From the NCBI GenBank assembly GCA_028713225.1, contig JAQTOS010000001.1, positions 1 to 64,000 of the forward strand: a stretch of DNA of 64,000 nucleotides, written 5' to 3'. The stretch's first letter is position 1, and every line of letters begins with the position of its first letter. A program made the translations under genes and the position numbers. This stretch comes from Candidatus Altimarinota bacterium (GTDB taxonomy: Bacteria; Patescibacteriota; Gracilibacteria; BD1-5; UBA6164). Shown here piece after piece: positions 11,070 through 22,239 of this stretch. The notes under the pieces were generated by a model that worked only from the letters and a program-made list of their open reading frames with translations, did not search any database and had not been told where the DNA came from.

Positions 11070-11112
11070 AATAAGTAGAGATGTTTTTAAAAAACATCTC
11101 TACTTATTTTTA
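11070..11112. terminator. Bidirectional terminator between convergent genes
   Basis: AAGTAGAGATGTTTTT and AAAAACATCTCTACTT form a long near-perfect hairpin with T runs on both sides, serving the gene at 10015 and recG, whose stop lies inside it. Confidence 0.85.
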
Positions 11113-13116
11113 TTTTTGTCTAAACATATTGTCTATATCCTCTCTAATATCTGAAATCAAAGCTAAATCAGTAAGTGATGCGATTTTTAGGTCTGGAACT
11201 CCTGATTGTTTTACTCAGTAAACTTCCCCTGGTCATCTAAGATTTAGGTCAATTTCCGATAATTCAAATCAGTTATTTGTTTTTTCCATAGCTTTTAATC
11301 TATCTGTTTTTTGCCCTTTTGATGGGAAAAGATAACAATAAGATTGATATTTTCATCTTCCTACTCTTCATCTAAATTGATGAAGTTGTGATAAACCAAA
11401 TCTTTCAGCTCATTCTATACACATTATCGTTGCATTTGGAATATTTATACCAACCTCAACTACTGAAGTTGATGACAAAATTTGAATATTATTTTCTGCA
11501 AATTCTCTCATAATTTCTTCTTTTTCTTTTGGCTTCATTTTACCATGAAGTAGTCAAACTTTGAAAGGTGAAAAAATATCAACTAAACTTTCATAAGTGC
11601 TTATAGCATTTGCTAAATCTAATTTTTCTGATTCTTCTACAAGTGGCGAGATCCAAAAAACTTGTCTTCATTTTTCTAGTTCATTTCTAACAAAAAGTTC
11701 TATTTGTCTTCTTTCTCATTCACTTACTAAAACCTTTGTATGGATAATTTTCCTGTCTTTTGGATATTCATTTAAAATAGATAAATCTTGGTCTCAATAA
11801 ATTGTCAAAGCCAAAGTTCTTGGAATAGGAGTGGCTGTCATATTCAGAGAATGTGGAACAATATAGCTCAAATTTCCAAGTCATTTTTCCAAAACTTCTC
11901 TTTGTTTTACACCAAATCTATGCTGTTCATCTATAACTACAAATCATAAATTTTTGAAAACTACAGATTCTTGTAAAAGTGCATGAGTCCCAACAACTAC
12001 ATCTATATTTCCTTGTTTTATATCAGCCTTTACTTTTTCTTTTTGTTTAGCTGTTGTACTTCATACAAGCAAATGAGATGAAATTCAAAATTGTAAAAGC
12101 ATCTCAGAAATCCCTTCAAAATGCTGACGAGCCAAAATTTCTGTTGGAGCCATAATTGCTAATTGAATAGAATTTCAATTTTTTCTAGTTTGCAAAATAG
12201 CATGGATTGCCGCAATTAAGGCAACTATTGTTTTACCAGTTCAAACATCTCATTCAAGTAATCTTTGCATAGAATGAGTTTTTTCCATATCTTTTAAAAC
12301 TTGGAAAAGTGAAATTTTTTGAGCATTTGTAAGTTCAAATGAAATTTTTGATATTATCTCTTTTACAAGCTCCGGATCAAGAGGAATAGCCAGAGCTTTC
12401 CCTTCTGAAAAATTTATATTTTCATATTTTTTCTCTATAGAAGTGAAGTTGATATTATAAAGTTCCTCATAACCGAGCCTAAATTTAGCAATTTCTATAT
12501 CTTGTTTTGTTTTGGGAAAATGTAGTAACTTGTAAGCTTCTTTTTTAGAAATGAAATTATATTTTTTAATTATGTCATCTGGTAAAGTTTCATCTATATA
12601 ATCTATATATTTAGCAACAAGCTCCATTTTTCATTCTATCCATTTTCCTGGAATATAGTTCAAATCTGGATAAATTGGAACTACTTCTCAAGCAATTTTT
12701 GATAAATCTCGTTCAACTTCTGGCGAAACAAAACTAAGTTTTCCATATTCATATTTTACTTTTCAAATAACAAGAACTTGTTTGTTTGTATGTTTTTCTA
12801 ATTGTCTAGATAAATAATCTCTATTGAACCAAACAGCTTCAGCTAAAAAACCATTTTTATCCTCAAAAATTGCTTTTGTAAGGACTTTATTATTTGCAGT
12901 TCTATTGTTTGAAATATTTATAAGTTTTAATAAAATTGTATTTTTTTCTTTGATATTGATAAGCGAAAAAGTATCCAACACATTTGTTCTATCTTCAAAG
13001 TCTCTTGGAAAATGATTAAGTAAGTCTCAAACACTCAAAATACCGCCTTTATTAAGCGATTTTATATAATTATCAGTTGTGTGTAGCAAAGATTTTGAGA
13101 TAAGCGTAGAAAGCAT
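11110..13116 (-). CDS. recG: ATP-dependent DNA helicase RecG
   Basis: 668 aa, close to the usual 690. The N-terminal wedge/OB region contains the typical [15 protein letters not shown] near residue 30-45. Helicase domain motifs follow: the LLEGDVGTGKT-type Walker A (minus strand near 12250-12210), the DEQHRFG box near 11900 and motifs V/VI near 11350. RecG remodels stalled forks and Holliday junctions, complementing ruvA at 25460 and recA at 30203. The start is the first ATG, with no good Shine-Dalgarno sequence. Convergent with the cyclic-nucleotide gene. Confidence 0.92.
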
Positions 13117-13182
13117 ATTTTTGTATGTTTAAATATTTATCTGATAATAAGAAAAATATAAATAAATTCAAATTTTAAAGAA

Positions 13183-13208
13183 ATAAAAAAGAGCCGGTAT
13201 TAACCGGC
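13183..13208 (-). terminator. Terminator overlapping the stop of the 13200 gene
   Basis: On the minus strand GCCGGT and ACCGGC (13193-13208) form a GC-rich stem containing the stop codon, followed by six T. GC-rich stems are rare among terminators of this window. Confidence 0.8.
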
Positions 13209-13415
13209 AAGTGTACGAACTGTATTTCCCAGGTTCATATAAGTCATAGCTAAATATGAATCGGTTGTTACAAGTTCTGCATTTCTGAAGAAAACCATAT
13301 TATTGTCCCCCTCTTCTTTTTCGCAAAGTGATGTAGTCATTGCGAAAGCGAAACTCGCTCCTTCAAGAACAAACATTTCACCTTCAAGTTTAGGAATTTT
13401 TTTACCTTCAGACAT
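13200..13415 (-). CDS. Cassette gene 1: small protein with no UGA codons, unknown function
   Basis: 71 aa, no family recognised. It has Cys once, a hydrophobic/aromatic middle (FAFAMTTSL, MVFFRNAEL) and no signal peptide. All glycines are GGN; no TGA occurs. A Shine-Dalgarno AAAGGA stands seven bases before ATG, unlike native genes here. It has its own promoter (13450-13477) and a terminator at its stop, so it is a self-contained unit between recG and a LemA-like gene. The same design recurs at 24929, 35705 and 49415. Codon style suggests transfer from a standard-code source or strong expression; which one is not decided. Confidence 0.7.
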   Translation of the reverse strand: MSEGKKIPKLEGEMFVLEGASFAFAMTTSLCEKEEGDNNMVFFRNAELVTTDSYLAMTYMNLGNTVRTLAG

Positions 13416-13449
13416 AATATGTCCTTTCTGTTTTTTATTTTGGATTTTA

Positions 13450-13477
13450 TTTATAACTTTTTTTATTTTTTTGTCAA
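13450..13477 (-). promoter_or_regulatory. Sigma-70-type promoter of cassette 1
   Basis: On the minus strand TTGACA (13472-13477), a 16-bp spacer and TATAAA (13450-13455) stand upstream of the Shine-Dalgarno sequence of the 13200 gene. Confidence 0.7.
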
Positions 13478-13568
13478 TTCTATTTTAAAGAAATTAGCCT
13501 ATAATTTTTGCTAGATATACATAAAAATGATAAAATAGACTCGAACTTAGAAAATTAACGAAAAAAAT

Positions 13569-14081
13569 ATGAACTTAATTATAGTGATACGAATAGTATT
13601 TTTGATTATTTCTTCTGCATTTATAGCTTTTTTATATATGCTTGAAAATAAGATAAATTTACTGGAATCAAAAATAAGAGATTTATTTAAAAAAAGAACT
13701 AATCTAGCTCCTGCTTTGTTTGAAATAAGTAAACATTATATAGAAAAAGAAACTGAGGTATTTGCTGAAATAAATTACTTAAGAAAAATAGAATTTTATA
13801 ATTCTGGAAATAATTCTAGCTTCTCTGAATTTTTAAATAATGAAAAGAAAATTCATTATGAAATAGAATTTTTATTCAAAGTATTTGATAAAAAACCTAA
13901 ATTACAAAAAGATTGAAAATTTTTATACTTAAAAGATTTAATTATAGAAAGTAGTTCTAATATTTGAAAAAATATTTCTATATACAAAAATATAATACAA
14001 ACCTATAATTTACTAGTAAATTTTAAAAATTTAACAATAATTTGATTAATTTTCCCAATATACAAAAAAACAAATATATAA
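13569..14081 (+). CDS. LemA-like membrane protein
   Basis: 170 aa: one N-terminal membrane helix (residues 3-24) followed by long helices. KRTNLAPALFEISKHYIEKE parallels the LemA pattern (R-DLiPNLv--vk-Y--hE), and NIIQTYNLLVNFKNL followed by FPIYKKTN parallels the family's YN--v--FN--i--fP. LemA proteins are anchored with their helical bundle outside the membrane; function is poorly known. It is shorter and more divergent than usual. It ends just before a strong terminator. Confidence 0.6.
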
Positions 14082-14082
14082 A

Positions 14083-14112
14083 AAATCTCCAAATTAATTT
14101 GGAGATTTTTTA
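14083..14112 (+). terminator. Intrinsic terminator
   Basis: AAAATCTCCAAATT and AATTTGGAGATTTT form a near-perfect palindrome followed by T, just after the stop of the LemA-like gene. Confidence 0.85.
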
Positions 14113-14149
14113 TGCGCGTTTTTATATCAACTTAAATCTTTGTTTAGAA

Positions 14150-15058
14150 TTAAGAAATTTTCTTTCTATAACTTATAACTATTAATCCAAGAATCATAGC
14201 AAGAGCAAAGATTAAAAATTGTTCTGGACCAGTTTTTGGTAAAGCTTTTGCATCAGTAGCAACTGCAGCAGCATTTCCTGATCAGCTAGCAGCATCTAAA
14301 GAATCTAAAGTTTCAGGTGTAGTAAATGCAAATTGTCCATCTACTCCAGCTTGAATACTGTTTCCATCTTTATCATTTAATGCTAAAACTGTTAGATTAT
14401 AATCTTTTGAAACTTCAAGAGGAGAAGCTAAAGTCAAAGATAATTTATTAGTATCTGTCAATTCAACAGAAGAAACAACTATTTCAGCACCATCTTTTGA
14501 AGATAATTTAAATTCTCTTTTAGCTGCAGGAGAATTATCCAATTCAGCAGAAAATACAACTTCTAATTTGCTAGCAGATGTAGCATTAACTGATTTAACT
14601 GAAAGAGCTGTTGCTCCTGAAGCTGAATTCATATCAGTTACAGTTGCGCTAGCATCAGTAGTAGTAAAAGTTATTTCATCTGATAGAGGACTTTCATTTG
14701 CATCTTTATCATAAGCAGAAACAGCTACATAGTAAGTAGTTTTAGCTTCTAATTTATCTAAAGTTGCTCATGTTTCAGTAGCGTCTATAAGATCTGAATC
14801 ATTTTCGTATTTTCCATCAGCTTTAGCTGATACTTTACCATAATGAACCATATATCCTGTAGAACCTTCTACTTTATCCCAAGCTATTTTAACAGAATTA
14901 CCTGTTATATCAGATGCAACTGGAGCAGCAGTAAATGCAAAATCAGCAGTAGCTGAAGTAGTAACAGTAGTAGAACCAGTAGCAGCAAAAGCAATAGAAC
15001 TAGTACTAGTTACTATCATCAAAGCAGCCATAAAAATCGCTTTTTGTGTCTTTTTCAT
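14150..15058 (-). CDS. Secreted fibronectin-III-like surface protein with LPKTG-type C-terminal anchor
   Basis: 302 aa. Signal peptide at residues 1-26 (ends IAFAA). A fibronectin-III-like domain at about 45-128 (NSVKIAWDKVEGSTGYMVHYG, then AKTTYYVAVSAYDKD) is followed by a Big/Ig-like domain at about 140-255 (KLEVVFSAELDN, NKLSLTLASPLEVSKDYNLTVLAL). The C-terminus is LPKTG, a hydrophobic helix and YRKKIS, the layout of sortase substrates or LPXTG-CTERM anchors; no sortase is visible in the window. It is rich in Ala/Thr/Ser and uses GCA/GCT and GGA glycines more than its neighbours, suggesting good expression. Probably a major surface or adhesion protein. Confidence 0.75.
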
Positions 15059-15173
15059 AGTTTACAAAAAAAGATTAGAAAATAAAAATAAATTTGTATT
15101 GCGAGGACAATTTAATAAAATAATAAAAAAACACAAATGATTTTTTAACATTTTTTTAACAATTTGCAGCAAT

Positions 15174-15764
15174 ATGATTCCAAAGCCAAAAAACGAGCTT
15201 GACAATAATGTTAAAATATTGTCAAAAACTGCCTTTACTTTAATAGAAATTTTAGTAGTCATAGCAATGATTTGAATACTTCTAATTTGATTATCAAAAA
15301 TAGACTTATCAAAATGACAAAATCAACAAAAATCTCTAGCTTTTGCTAATAAAATTCAAGTACCTATAGAAACAACTATTACAAATGCTTTAATTGGAAA
15401 ATGAGTATGAACAAATCTAACAGTTCCTAATTCTTGGAAAATAGAAGTTTCAAAATCTGCAATTACTAACTGATGAACTTGAATTCTAAATATTTACTAT
15501 AATACTTGATGAACAGATATCTTAAGTACATCTATAAAAGCTGAAAAGTTTTATGAAATAAGTAAAATAGAATGTCTTGATTTAAGTTGAACTACAACTG
15601 ATACTTTCAATACTTGAACTTGAATTATTTCTATTAGTTGAAGCCAATTATCAACAAATTGTAGTGATCAATGAAAAATAATAAAAATATACACTAGATA
15701 TAAAAATACATTTTCTCATACGATAACTATTAATTCTGTTAATTGAATAATAGAAAAGGACTAA
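15174..15764 (+). CDS. Type II/IV pseudopilin
   Basis: 196 aa. A leader of about 20 residues precedes SKTAFTLIEILVVIAMIGILL, a prepilin cleavage motif with Ala at -1, Glu at +5 and a membrane helix. The head domain is Gly (TGA), Thr and Ser rich with two Cys (IECLDLSG, STNCSDQGK) that could bridge. The longer leader than in other prepilins here is unusual; a downstream start is not available before the motif. It is divergent from the LPKTG surface gene and ends before a terminator. Confidence 0.8.
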
Positions 15765-15765
15765 A

Positions 15766-15791
15766 AAATGAAGCTTTTTGCTTCATTTTTT
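15766..15791 (+). terminator. Intrinsic terminator
   Basis: AAATGAAGC and GCTTCATTT with a short T-rich loop, then T7, directly after the pseudopilin stop. Confidence 0.85.
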
Positions 15792-15848
15792 TGATTTTAA
15801 TATGATTTTATGATAAAATTAAGGAAATTTAATAATAAAAATAAAATT

Positions 15849-17684
15849 ATGGCTGAAAATTTAATGCTGAAAATTTCTAAAACCTCAGATTATAAAAAAA
15901 CTGAATTAGAAAAATTGGAAACGAATATATCAGGAATTTCTGATGATGCAAAAAAAGCATTACTTTTGGAAAGATTAGCTAAAATAAAAACAGAATATGA
16001 AAATCAAAGAATATCTATATCAAATGAAACTCAAAATGAATTAAATTTATTAAAAAATGATACTTTTGCTGTTTATTGAATAAAGATGGAATATCAAGAT
16101 TTATCATCAGTATCGTGAAGTGGTGATTTATCATACAACTATATAAACCTAGAAGGTGTTACAGATAAAGATAGCTTGTCAAAAGTATTAAATTTAATTA
16201 AAAACAATAAAGAATTAAAATTAGCACTTATAGATTCATTACAATCTCAAAAATTTTTAAATTCTTTAAATAAACAAAATAATTCAAATTTTAGAAATTT
16301 AATATCTGAAAACTTAGATGATATATTAGCTGCAGCTTGACTATGTAATGAGACTCTAGTTTTATCAATTAGAAATATTCGAGAATGATTTTGAAATTTT
16401 GAAAAAAGTAAAGAAAATCTCATTAAACAATTACCTTTGGATAAACAAGAAACTGTAAAGAATGAAATAGACCTATTTATTAAAAGTACTGGGGTTTGTT
16501 CTAAAACAATAGCTTTATGAATAAAAGATATTTTAAACAAAGAATGAGTAACAAATATAGATGAAGCTAAAATAGCAGAAATAATAAAAACTGGTGCAAA
16601 AATAAAAGGATTCCAAAATGCTAATGAGCTTGCCATCTTACAGGGAAAATATAGTGTAAAAGATAATGTTTGATTAGAAAAATTAAAAAAAGATGGATTA
16701 CTTGAAAAAGAAGATGCTGATAAATATGCTAAAATAATATGAGAAAGTCAAAGATTAGAAACAATTAGTAATGGCTTCACAGCAAAAGATGTACATATTG
16801 CATTAAATTCAAGTGATGAAGAATATAAAAATTATATGAATAGATTAGATACTATAGTATTAGCAAACCAATATCTATTGAGCAAAGATTGAGAAAATAG
16901 GTTTTTAGGGCTTGCAAAAAAAATATGATTTTCTTCTATGGAAGAACTTGTTAACAACAGAGATTTAGCAATTTCAAAATTAAAAAAACTTAAACCAAAA
17001 CCGTGAACTAAAGAAGCTGAATTATTAGCGATCTTATGAATAACTATAGATTTTGAAGAAAAAAATGAAAAATTAGAAAAGAAGATAGAAATACAAGACA
17101 GTGAAAAAGAAAAAATAAAATCAGATGAAGTTAAAAATCAATCATATATACCAAATATTTGAGAAACAAGATATATATCAATTGATAGACGAAACAAAGA
17201 TATAAAAATATCTGTGCTAAATACTTGAGAGAAAGATGTTTATTGAGAAGAAAAATATATAGTTAAATCTGGAAAATCTGAAGAAATATGCTATTGAGAT
17301 AAAGAAGTAAAAAATACAATACGTGCTTGAAAATTCATATCTAATCTTTGATTTTGATTTATTATGAATAATGCAGTAAAAATCAAAAAATTACTTATTG
17401 ATAAATGAATTTTAGACTTCAATCAAAAAGATTGATTAGATGAAAATGAAAAGAAAAAAATGCTTTCAGTACTTTTATATTCTGTATGACAAAAAGAAAA
17501 AGAATGAGAACCTAAATTTATTAATCAAGAAATTCAAGTTTTGAAATCTAAACTTAAGACTATGAAATGAGAATGAGAAATAATTAGTAAAGCTGAAAAA
17601 ACTTGAATAATGAATGAGTGAATATTCTCAATTGAAAGATTTGAAAATATTATAAGTTCTAATATAGAAAAACTAAGAAGTTAA
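15849..17684 (+). CDS. Large cytosolic Lys/Glu-rich protein of unknown function
   Basis: 611 aa. I recognise no domain. It is rich in Lys, Glu, Ile, Leu and Asn, with heptad-like stretches (about 10-70, 395-425) suggesting coiled coils. It has no signal peptide or membrane helix. A repeated theme of helical units with Leu/Ile spacing and short NEELA/EEL elements (for example MEELVNNRDLAISKLKKL) resembles helical repeat or flagellar-hook-like scaffolds, but this is only an impression. The start at 15849 is preferred because the in-frame ATG at 15810 sits on a probable -10 element (TATGATAAAAT). Flanked by terminators, so monocistronic. Confidence 0.6.
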
Positions 17685-17693
17685 TTTTAACTA

Positions 17694-17723
17694 AAAAATC
17701 ATTGCAAATTGCAATGATTTTTA
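17694..17723 (+). terminator. Intrinsic terminator
   Basis: AAAAATCATTGC pairs with GCAATGATTTTT around a short loop after the stop at 17684. Confidence 0.8.
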
Positions 17724-17810
17724 TTTTGCGATTTAAAATTTAAGATTCAAGTTGAAAAATAAATGAGTTTCCCTATAATAAACAAAATTATATTTAACTA
17801 AACGAATTTT

Positions 17811-19625
17811 ATGCAAATTAACTCTAACGATATAAGACACAAATTTTTAGAATTTTTTAAAACAAAAAACCACGCAATAATCCCTTCAGCTTCAGTTGTC
17901 CCTGAAAATGACCCAACAGTTTTATTCAATACTGCAGGTATGCAACCTCTTGTTCCATACCTACTTGGAGAAACTCATCCTCTTGGGAAAAGATTGGCAA
18001 ATTATCAAAAATGTATCAGAACTGGTGACATTGATGATGTTTGAGACAATACTCACTTAACATTTTTTGAAATGCTTGGTAATTGGTCACTTGGTGATTA
18101 TTTTAAAGCTGAATCAATCGCTTGGTCATACGAATTTTTAACTTCAAAAGATTGGTTAGGAATAGACCCAAGAAAAATAGCTGTAACAGTATTTGAATGA
18201 GATAAAGATGCTCCAAAAGATGAAGAATCAGCAGAGCTTTGGAGAGCTCAAGGAGTTACAAATATTTCATATTTAGCAAAAGAAGATAATTGGTGGGGCC
18301 CAGCAGGTTTAACTGGACCTTGTGGACCTGATACTGAAATTTTTTATTGGGTTTGAAAAGAAGAATTTCCAACCGTTTGAAGTACTGTAGGAAATGATGA
18401 CAAAAACTGGATGGAAATCTGGAATAATGTATTTATGGAATACATCAAAACTGCCGAATGAACTTTCGAAAAAGCTGCTCAACAAAATGTAGATACAGGA
18501 ATGGGACTAGAAAGAATAACTAGAACTCTGACTTGAACTCCTTCAGTTTATGAATCTGATGTTTTTGCTGATATTATTGCAGAAATAGAAAAAACTTTAT
18601 GAGTTACTTATAATGACGATACAAGAAAATCAATAAGAATAATTGCTGACCACTCAAGAACTGCGACTATGATGCTATCAGACGGTATCAGACCATCTAA
18701 TGTTGACCAAGGATATATTTTGAGAAGACTTATCAGAAGAGCTGTAAGAGAAGGATACAAACTAGGTACTTCTTGAGCTTTCATGACTCCAATTATTTGA
18801 AAAGTAATAGAGAAATTTGAAGAAATTTACGAATCAGTAAAAATAAACAAACTTGAAATTATTACTGCCCTAGAAAAAGAAGAAAAACAATTTTCAAGCA
18901 CTTTAGAAAATTGATTAAAAGAATTTGATAAATTAATGTTTGGTTTCAAAATAGCTTTTGAAAGAACAGGACAAATTGTTGATACAATTTCTTGAGACAA
19001 AGCTTTTAAACTTTATGATACTTATGGTTTCCCTATTGAAATGACTGTAGAACTTGCGACTGAAAAAGGTTTAAAAGTTGATACTGATGGATTTAATGAT
19101 GCATTTAAAAAACATCAAGAATTGTCTCGTGCTTGAGCTGAACAAAAATTCAAATGAGGTTTAGCTGATGACTCAGAAATAGTAACAGCTCTTCACTCTG
19201 CAACTCATTTGATGCTAGCAGGTCTTAGAAAATATTTAGGAGAACATGTTCATCAAGCTGGATCAAATATCACAGCTGAAAGACTTAGGTTTGATTTCAC
19301 AAATGATGGAAAAGTAGATGCTGAAATTCTTAAAAAAGTAGAAGATTTCGTAAATGAGGCTATTTCAAAAGATATACTTGTTGATTTGAAAAATATGCCA
19401 AAAGATGAAGCAAAAGCTGCTTGAGTAGAAGGAAGTTTTTGGGAAAAATATCCTGATACAGTAAAAGTTTATACTTTTGCTGATAAAGAATGAAATGTTT
19501 ATTCTAAAGAACTTTGTGGATGACCTCATGTTGAGAGAACTGGAACAATCTGAAAATTTAAAATACAAAAAGAAGAAGCTTCTAGCTCTGGAGTAAGAAG
19601 AATAAAAGCAGTTTTAGAAAAATAA
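17811..19625 (+). CDS. alaS: Alanyl-tRNA synthetase, short form without C-Ala domain
   Basis: 604 aa against about 870 in most bacteria. The class II core (1-360) is complete: [52 protein letters not shown] and the helical domain [13 protein letters not shown]. The editing domain follows with LHSATHLML (HxxxH-type), LCGGPHVERTG (Cys and second His) and VRRIKAV near the end. The C-terminal oligomerisation/tRNA-elbow domain is missing; short AlaRS forms are known in reduced genomes. It charges tRNA-Ala and edits mischarged Ser/Gly. The many TGA glycines include CGGPHV. It ends before a terminator. Confidence 0.93.
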
Positions 19626-19639
19626 TTTTAAAAAAATAA

Positions 19640-19673
19640 TTAAAAATCTAGATAATTTCTAGATTTTTAATTT
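19640..19673 (+). terminator. Intrinsic terminator after alaS
   Basis: TAAAAATCTAGA pairs with TCTAGATTTTTA across a five-base loop, followed by T-rich sequence. Confidence 0.8.
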
Positions 19674-19698
19674 GAGATATTTCACAAAAAAGAAAGAG

Positions 19699-20796
19699 AT
19701 GAATAAAGATATTTTCCAAAATTTACTGAAAATTGATCGCGACTTAATTAATGCTGATACAAAATTAAGTATTTTAAAGCATTTTACTCCAATAAATATA
19801 GAAGAAGAAAAAAAGAAATTTATAGATTCAAAATGAACTTATATTCCCAAGTTTAAATATAAAAAACTAAATATTAATTTAAATGAAGTATATGAAAAAG
19901 TTTCTGCAATAAAAATTCCAAGATCTGATTTATCATGAATTTATAAAAGAAAAAAAGAAGAAATTTTAAACGAAATAATGCTTTTAAAGGCCTTTGAAAA
20001 GCAAGATATAAAATGATTGAATAAATATTGCAAACATCTTTACTGAAAAGTTAATGCAAAAAATCTAGAATATTCTAATAATATATTATCTCAAAAAAAA
20101 GATATATATAGAGAAACTGATTTTTTGAGTTTCAATGACTTAGAAAATATAGTAGAAGAATATAATAAAAAATATGATATAAATCTAAAACTAAAAGAAG
20201 CAAATATCGTTTCTAGATTTACAATAATATTTAATGATGTTTTACTCGTAAAATATTGATGTTTAGTTGGTAAAAAGGAAATAAAATCAGTTATAGCTCA
20301 TGAAATAGAATGACATCACCTAAGAAGAGAAAACGCAAAAAATCATAAATTAAAAATATTTTACTATTGAACAGCCTGATATGTAGATACTGAAGAGTGA
20401 ATTGCTACATATAATCAAAATAAATTTATTGACACAAAGGATGAAAAGTATTATTTTAATGCTGAGAGATATTATTTCATAAATTTTATGCTTAATAATA
20501 CTTACTCTAAAACTCTAAAAGAACTAAAAAAATATTATAATGATGATTATTCTAAGATATTTGATAATATTCTTAGGCTTAAAAGATGACTTAAAGATAT
20601 AAGTCAGAATTATTGTTATACAAAGGATTTAATTTATATAAATTGATACCTTGAACTTCTAGATTTTATAGATAATTGATGAGATATAAAAGAATTGTAT
20701 TTCTGAAAAATATGAGTAAAAGATTTGGAAGAAATTAAAAATTCTAAATTGGTAAAAATAGACCTGAGTAAACTAAAAATTCCGCTATTTTATTAA
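19699..20796 (+). CDS. DUF1704-type metallopeptidase (QEGLA family), paralogue 1
   Basis: 365 aa. The zinc motif HEIEGHHLRRENAKNH (His201, Glu202, His205/206) and the downstream DTEEGIA (Glu232-233) fit the DUF1704 family, whose bacterial members are annotated as flavohemoglobin-expression-modulating QEGLA proteins and whose animal relatives (MATCAP) are tyrosine carboxypeptidases. It is somewhat short for the family. It starts an operon with an ATP-grasp ligase (13 bp later) and an N-formylglutamate-amidohydrolase-like protein (2 bp after that), a gene set that recurs in other bacteria. The likely job is removing a C-terminal residue from a peptide or protein; the substrate is unknown. Confidence 0.75.
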
Positions 20797-20809
20797 AAAT
20801 AAAAAAAAC

Positions 20810-22237
20810 ATGAAAATAAATAATATTGATGATGTGAAAGCACTTTTAAGTCAAACTGATAGAAAAATATTTTGAATCTGAATAACAGCATATATGAGAG
20901 TATTACCTGCTTTATTTTTATGAAAAAACTTTGAGATTTTATGTTATAAAAACAGTATAGATAATGAAATTTTAAGAAAAATTACAAAAGTTCATTCTCT
21001 TCAAGAGAACTGAGAAGAAATTCAAAAATTATCTACAGCTGATATTCTTAACTCAAATTATGTAAAAAATCTTTTCACTCAAGAAAAAGAAATAAATTTA
21101 CAAGTTTATAAAACTACTCCTGAAATAGAAGATTTTGCAGTAAGAAATTGATATAATATCATTTGAAATAGTGTAGAAAATAGAGATAGGTATGAAAATA
21201 AAAAAGAATTTAGAGAAATTTTGGCTTCTATTTGAGTTGAAACTATATCTTGAGAAAATATGAATTATGATGATTTTATGGTAAAAAATTATGATTTTTT
21301 TAGTCAAAAATACTGAAATAAAATAGTTATACAATTGCCAGATATAACTATTTGATGAGGACTTTGAACTATATTTATAAATTCAAATGAAGACTTCATA
21401 AAATTCAAGGAAAAAATCGCAAAACAAAGCTATAAAAATACTAAGATAAATTCTTTAAATGTAACAAAATTTATAACTTGAATAAGTTCGAGTATAACTT
21501 GATGTGCTACAAAATTCTGAACACTAAGTACAAAAATACAAACTCAAGTTATAGATATTCCAGAAGTTATCAGCTTAAAAAAATGAAATTGAGTATTTTG
21601 CTGACATGATTGGTCTTTTAAAAAATATAGTGATACTGTAAATAAAAAAGCTTCAGAAATGATAGAAAAAATCTGAAATTTTATGTATCAAAACTGATAT
21701 AAATGAATTTTTGGATTGGATTTGATAGTTAATGAAGAAGAAGAACAAGTCTATATAGTTGAATGTAATTCAAGATATACTTGAGCTTTCCCTATGATTT
21801 CATTTATAGATTTGAAAAACTCTATAATTCCAATGGATGCTTTTCATATTATGGAATTTTTATGAATTGACTATGAAATAGATTTTGATAAGATAAATTC
21901 AAGTTATAAATATGATAAAAGCTGAAGTCATATAATTCTTTCAAACAAAAATGATGATGAAATTACTATAAAAAAAGACTTAATCCCTTGAGTATATAGC
22001 TTCACTTGAACTGAAATATCATATTTAAGAGAATGAATTTGATATAGCGATATCAATTCAGAAAATGAATTTATAATAATTGATTGAAACCCAAGTTCTG
22101 GAGAAAAAATAAGATGAGCTTGAGAATTATCTAGATTTTGTCATCTATTATTCCCTTTTTCTATCATAGAAAATGAAAATACTTTAAATGAAAAAGCCAA
22201 AACTATAATAAATATTATTTATAAACAATATACTTAA
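20810..22237 (+). CDS. ATP-grasp ligase in the DUF1704 operon
   Basis: 475 aa. The ATP-grasp fold is indicated by IQLPDITIGGGLGTIFI (nucleotide-binding strand and Gly-rich loop), GIFGLDLIVNEEEEQVYIVECNSRYTG (Mg-binding Glu and the ExN motif) near residues 300-330. Members form amide or peptide bonds by acyl-phosphate chemistry. Known related operons pair such ligases with DUF1704 peptidases and formylglutamate-amidohydrolase-like proteins. In that set the ligase plausibly adds an amino acid that the peptidase can remove, which is inferred. Several TGA glycines lie in the Gly-rich loop. Confidence 0.75.
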
Positions 22238-22239
22238 AT

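Noticed and set aside
15810-15848. Upstream start for the 15849 gene
   Set aside because: The segment looks like a -10 promoter region (TATGATAAAAT), and the ATG at 15849 has the A/T leader usual in this genome.
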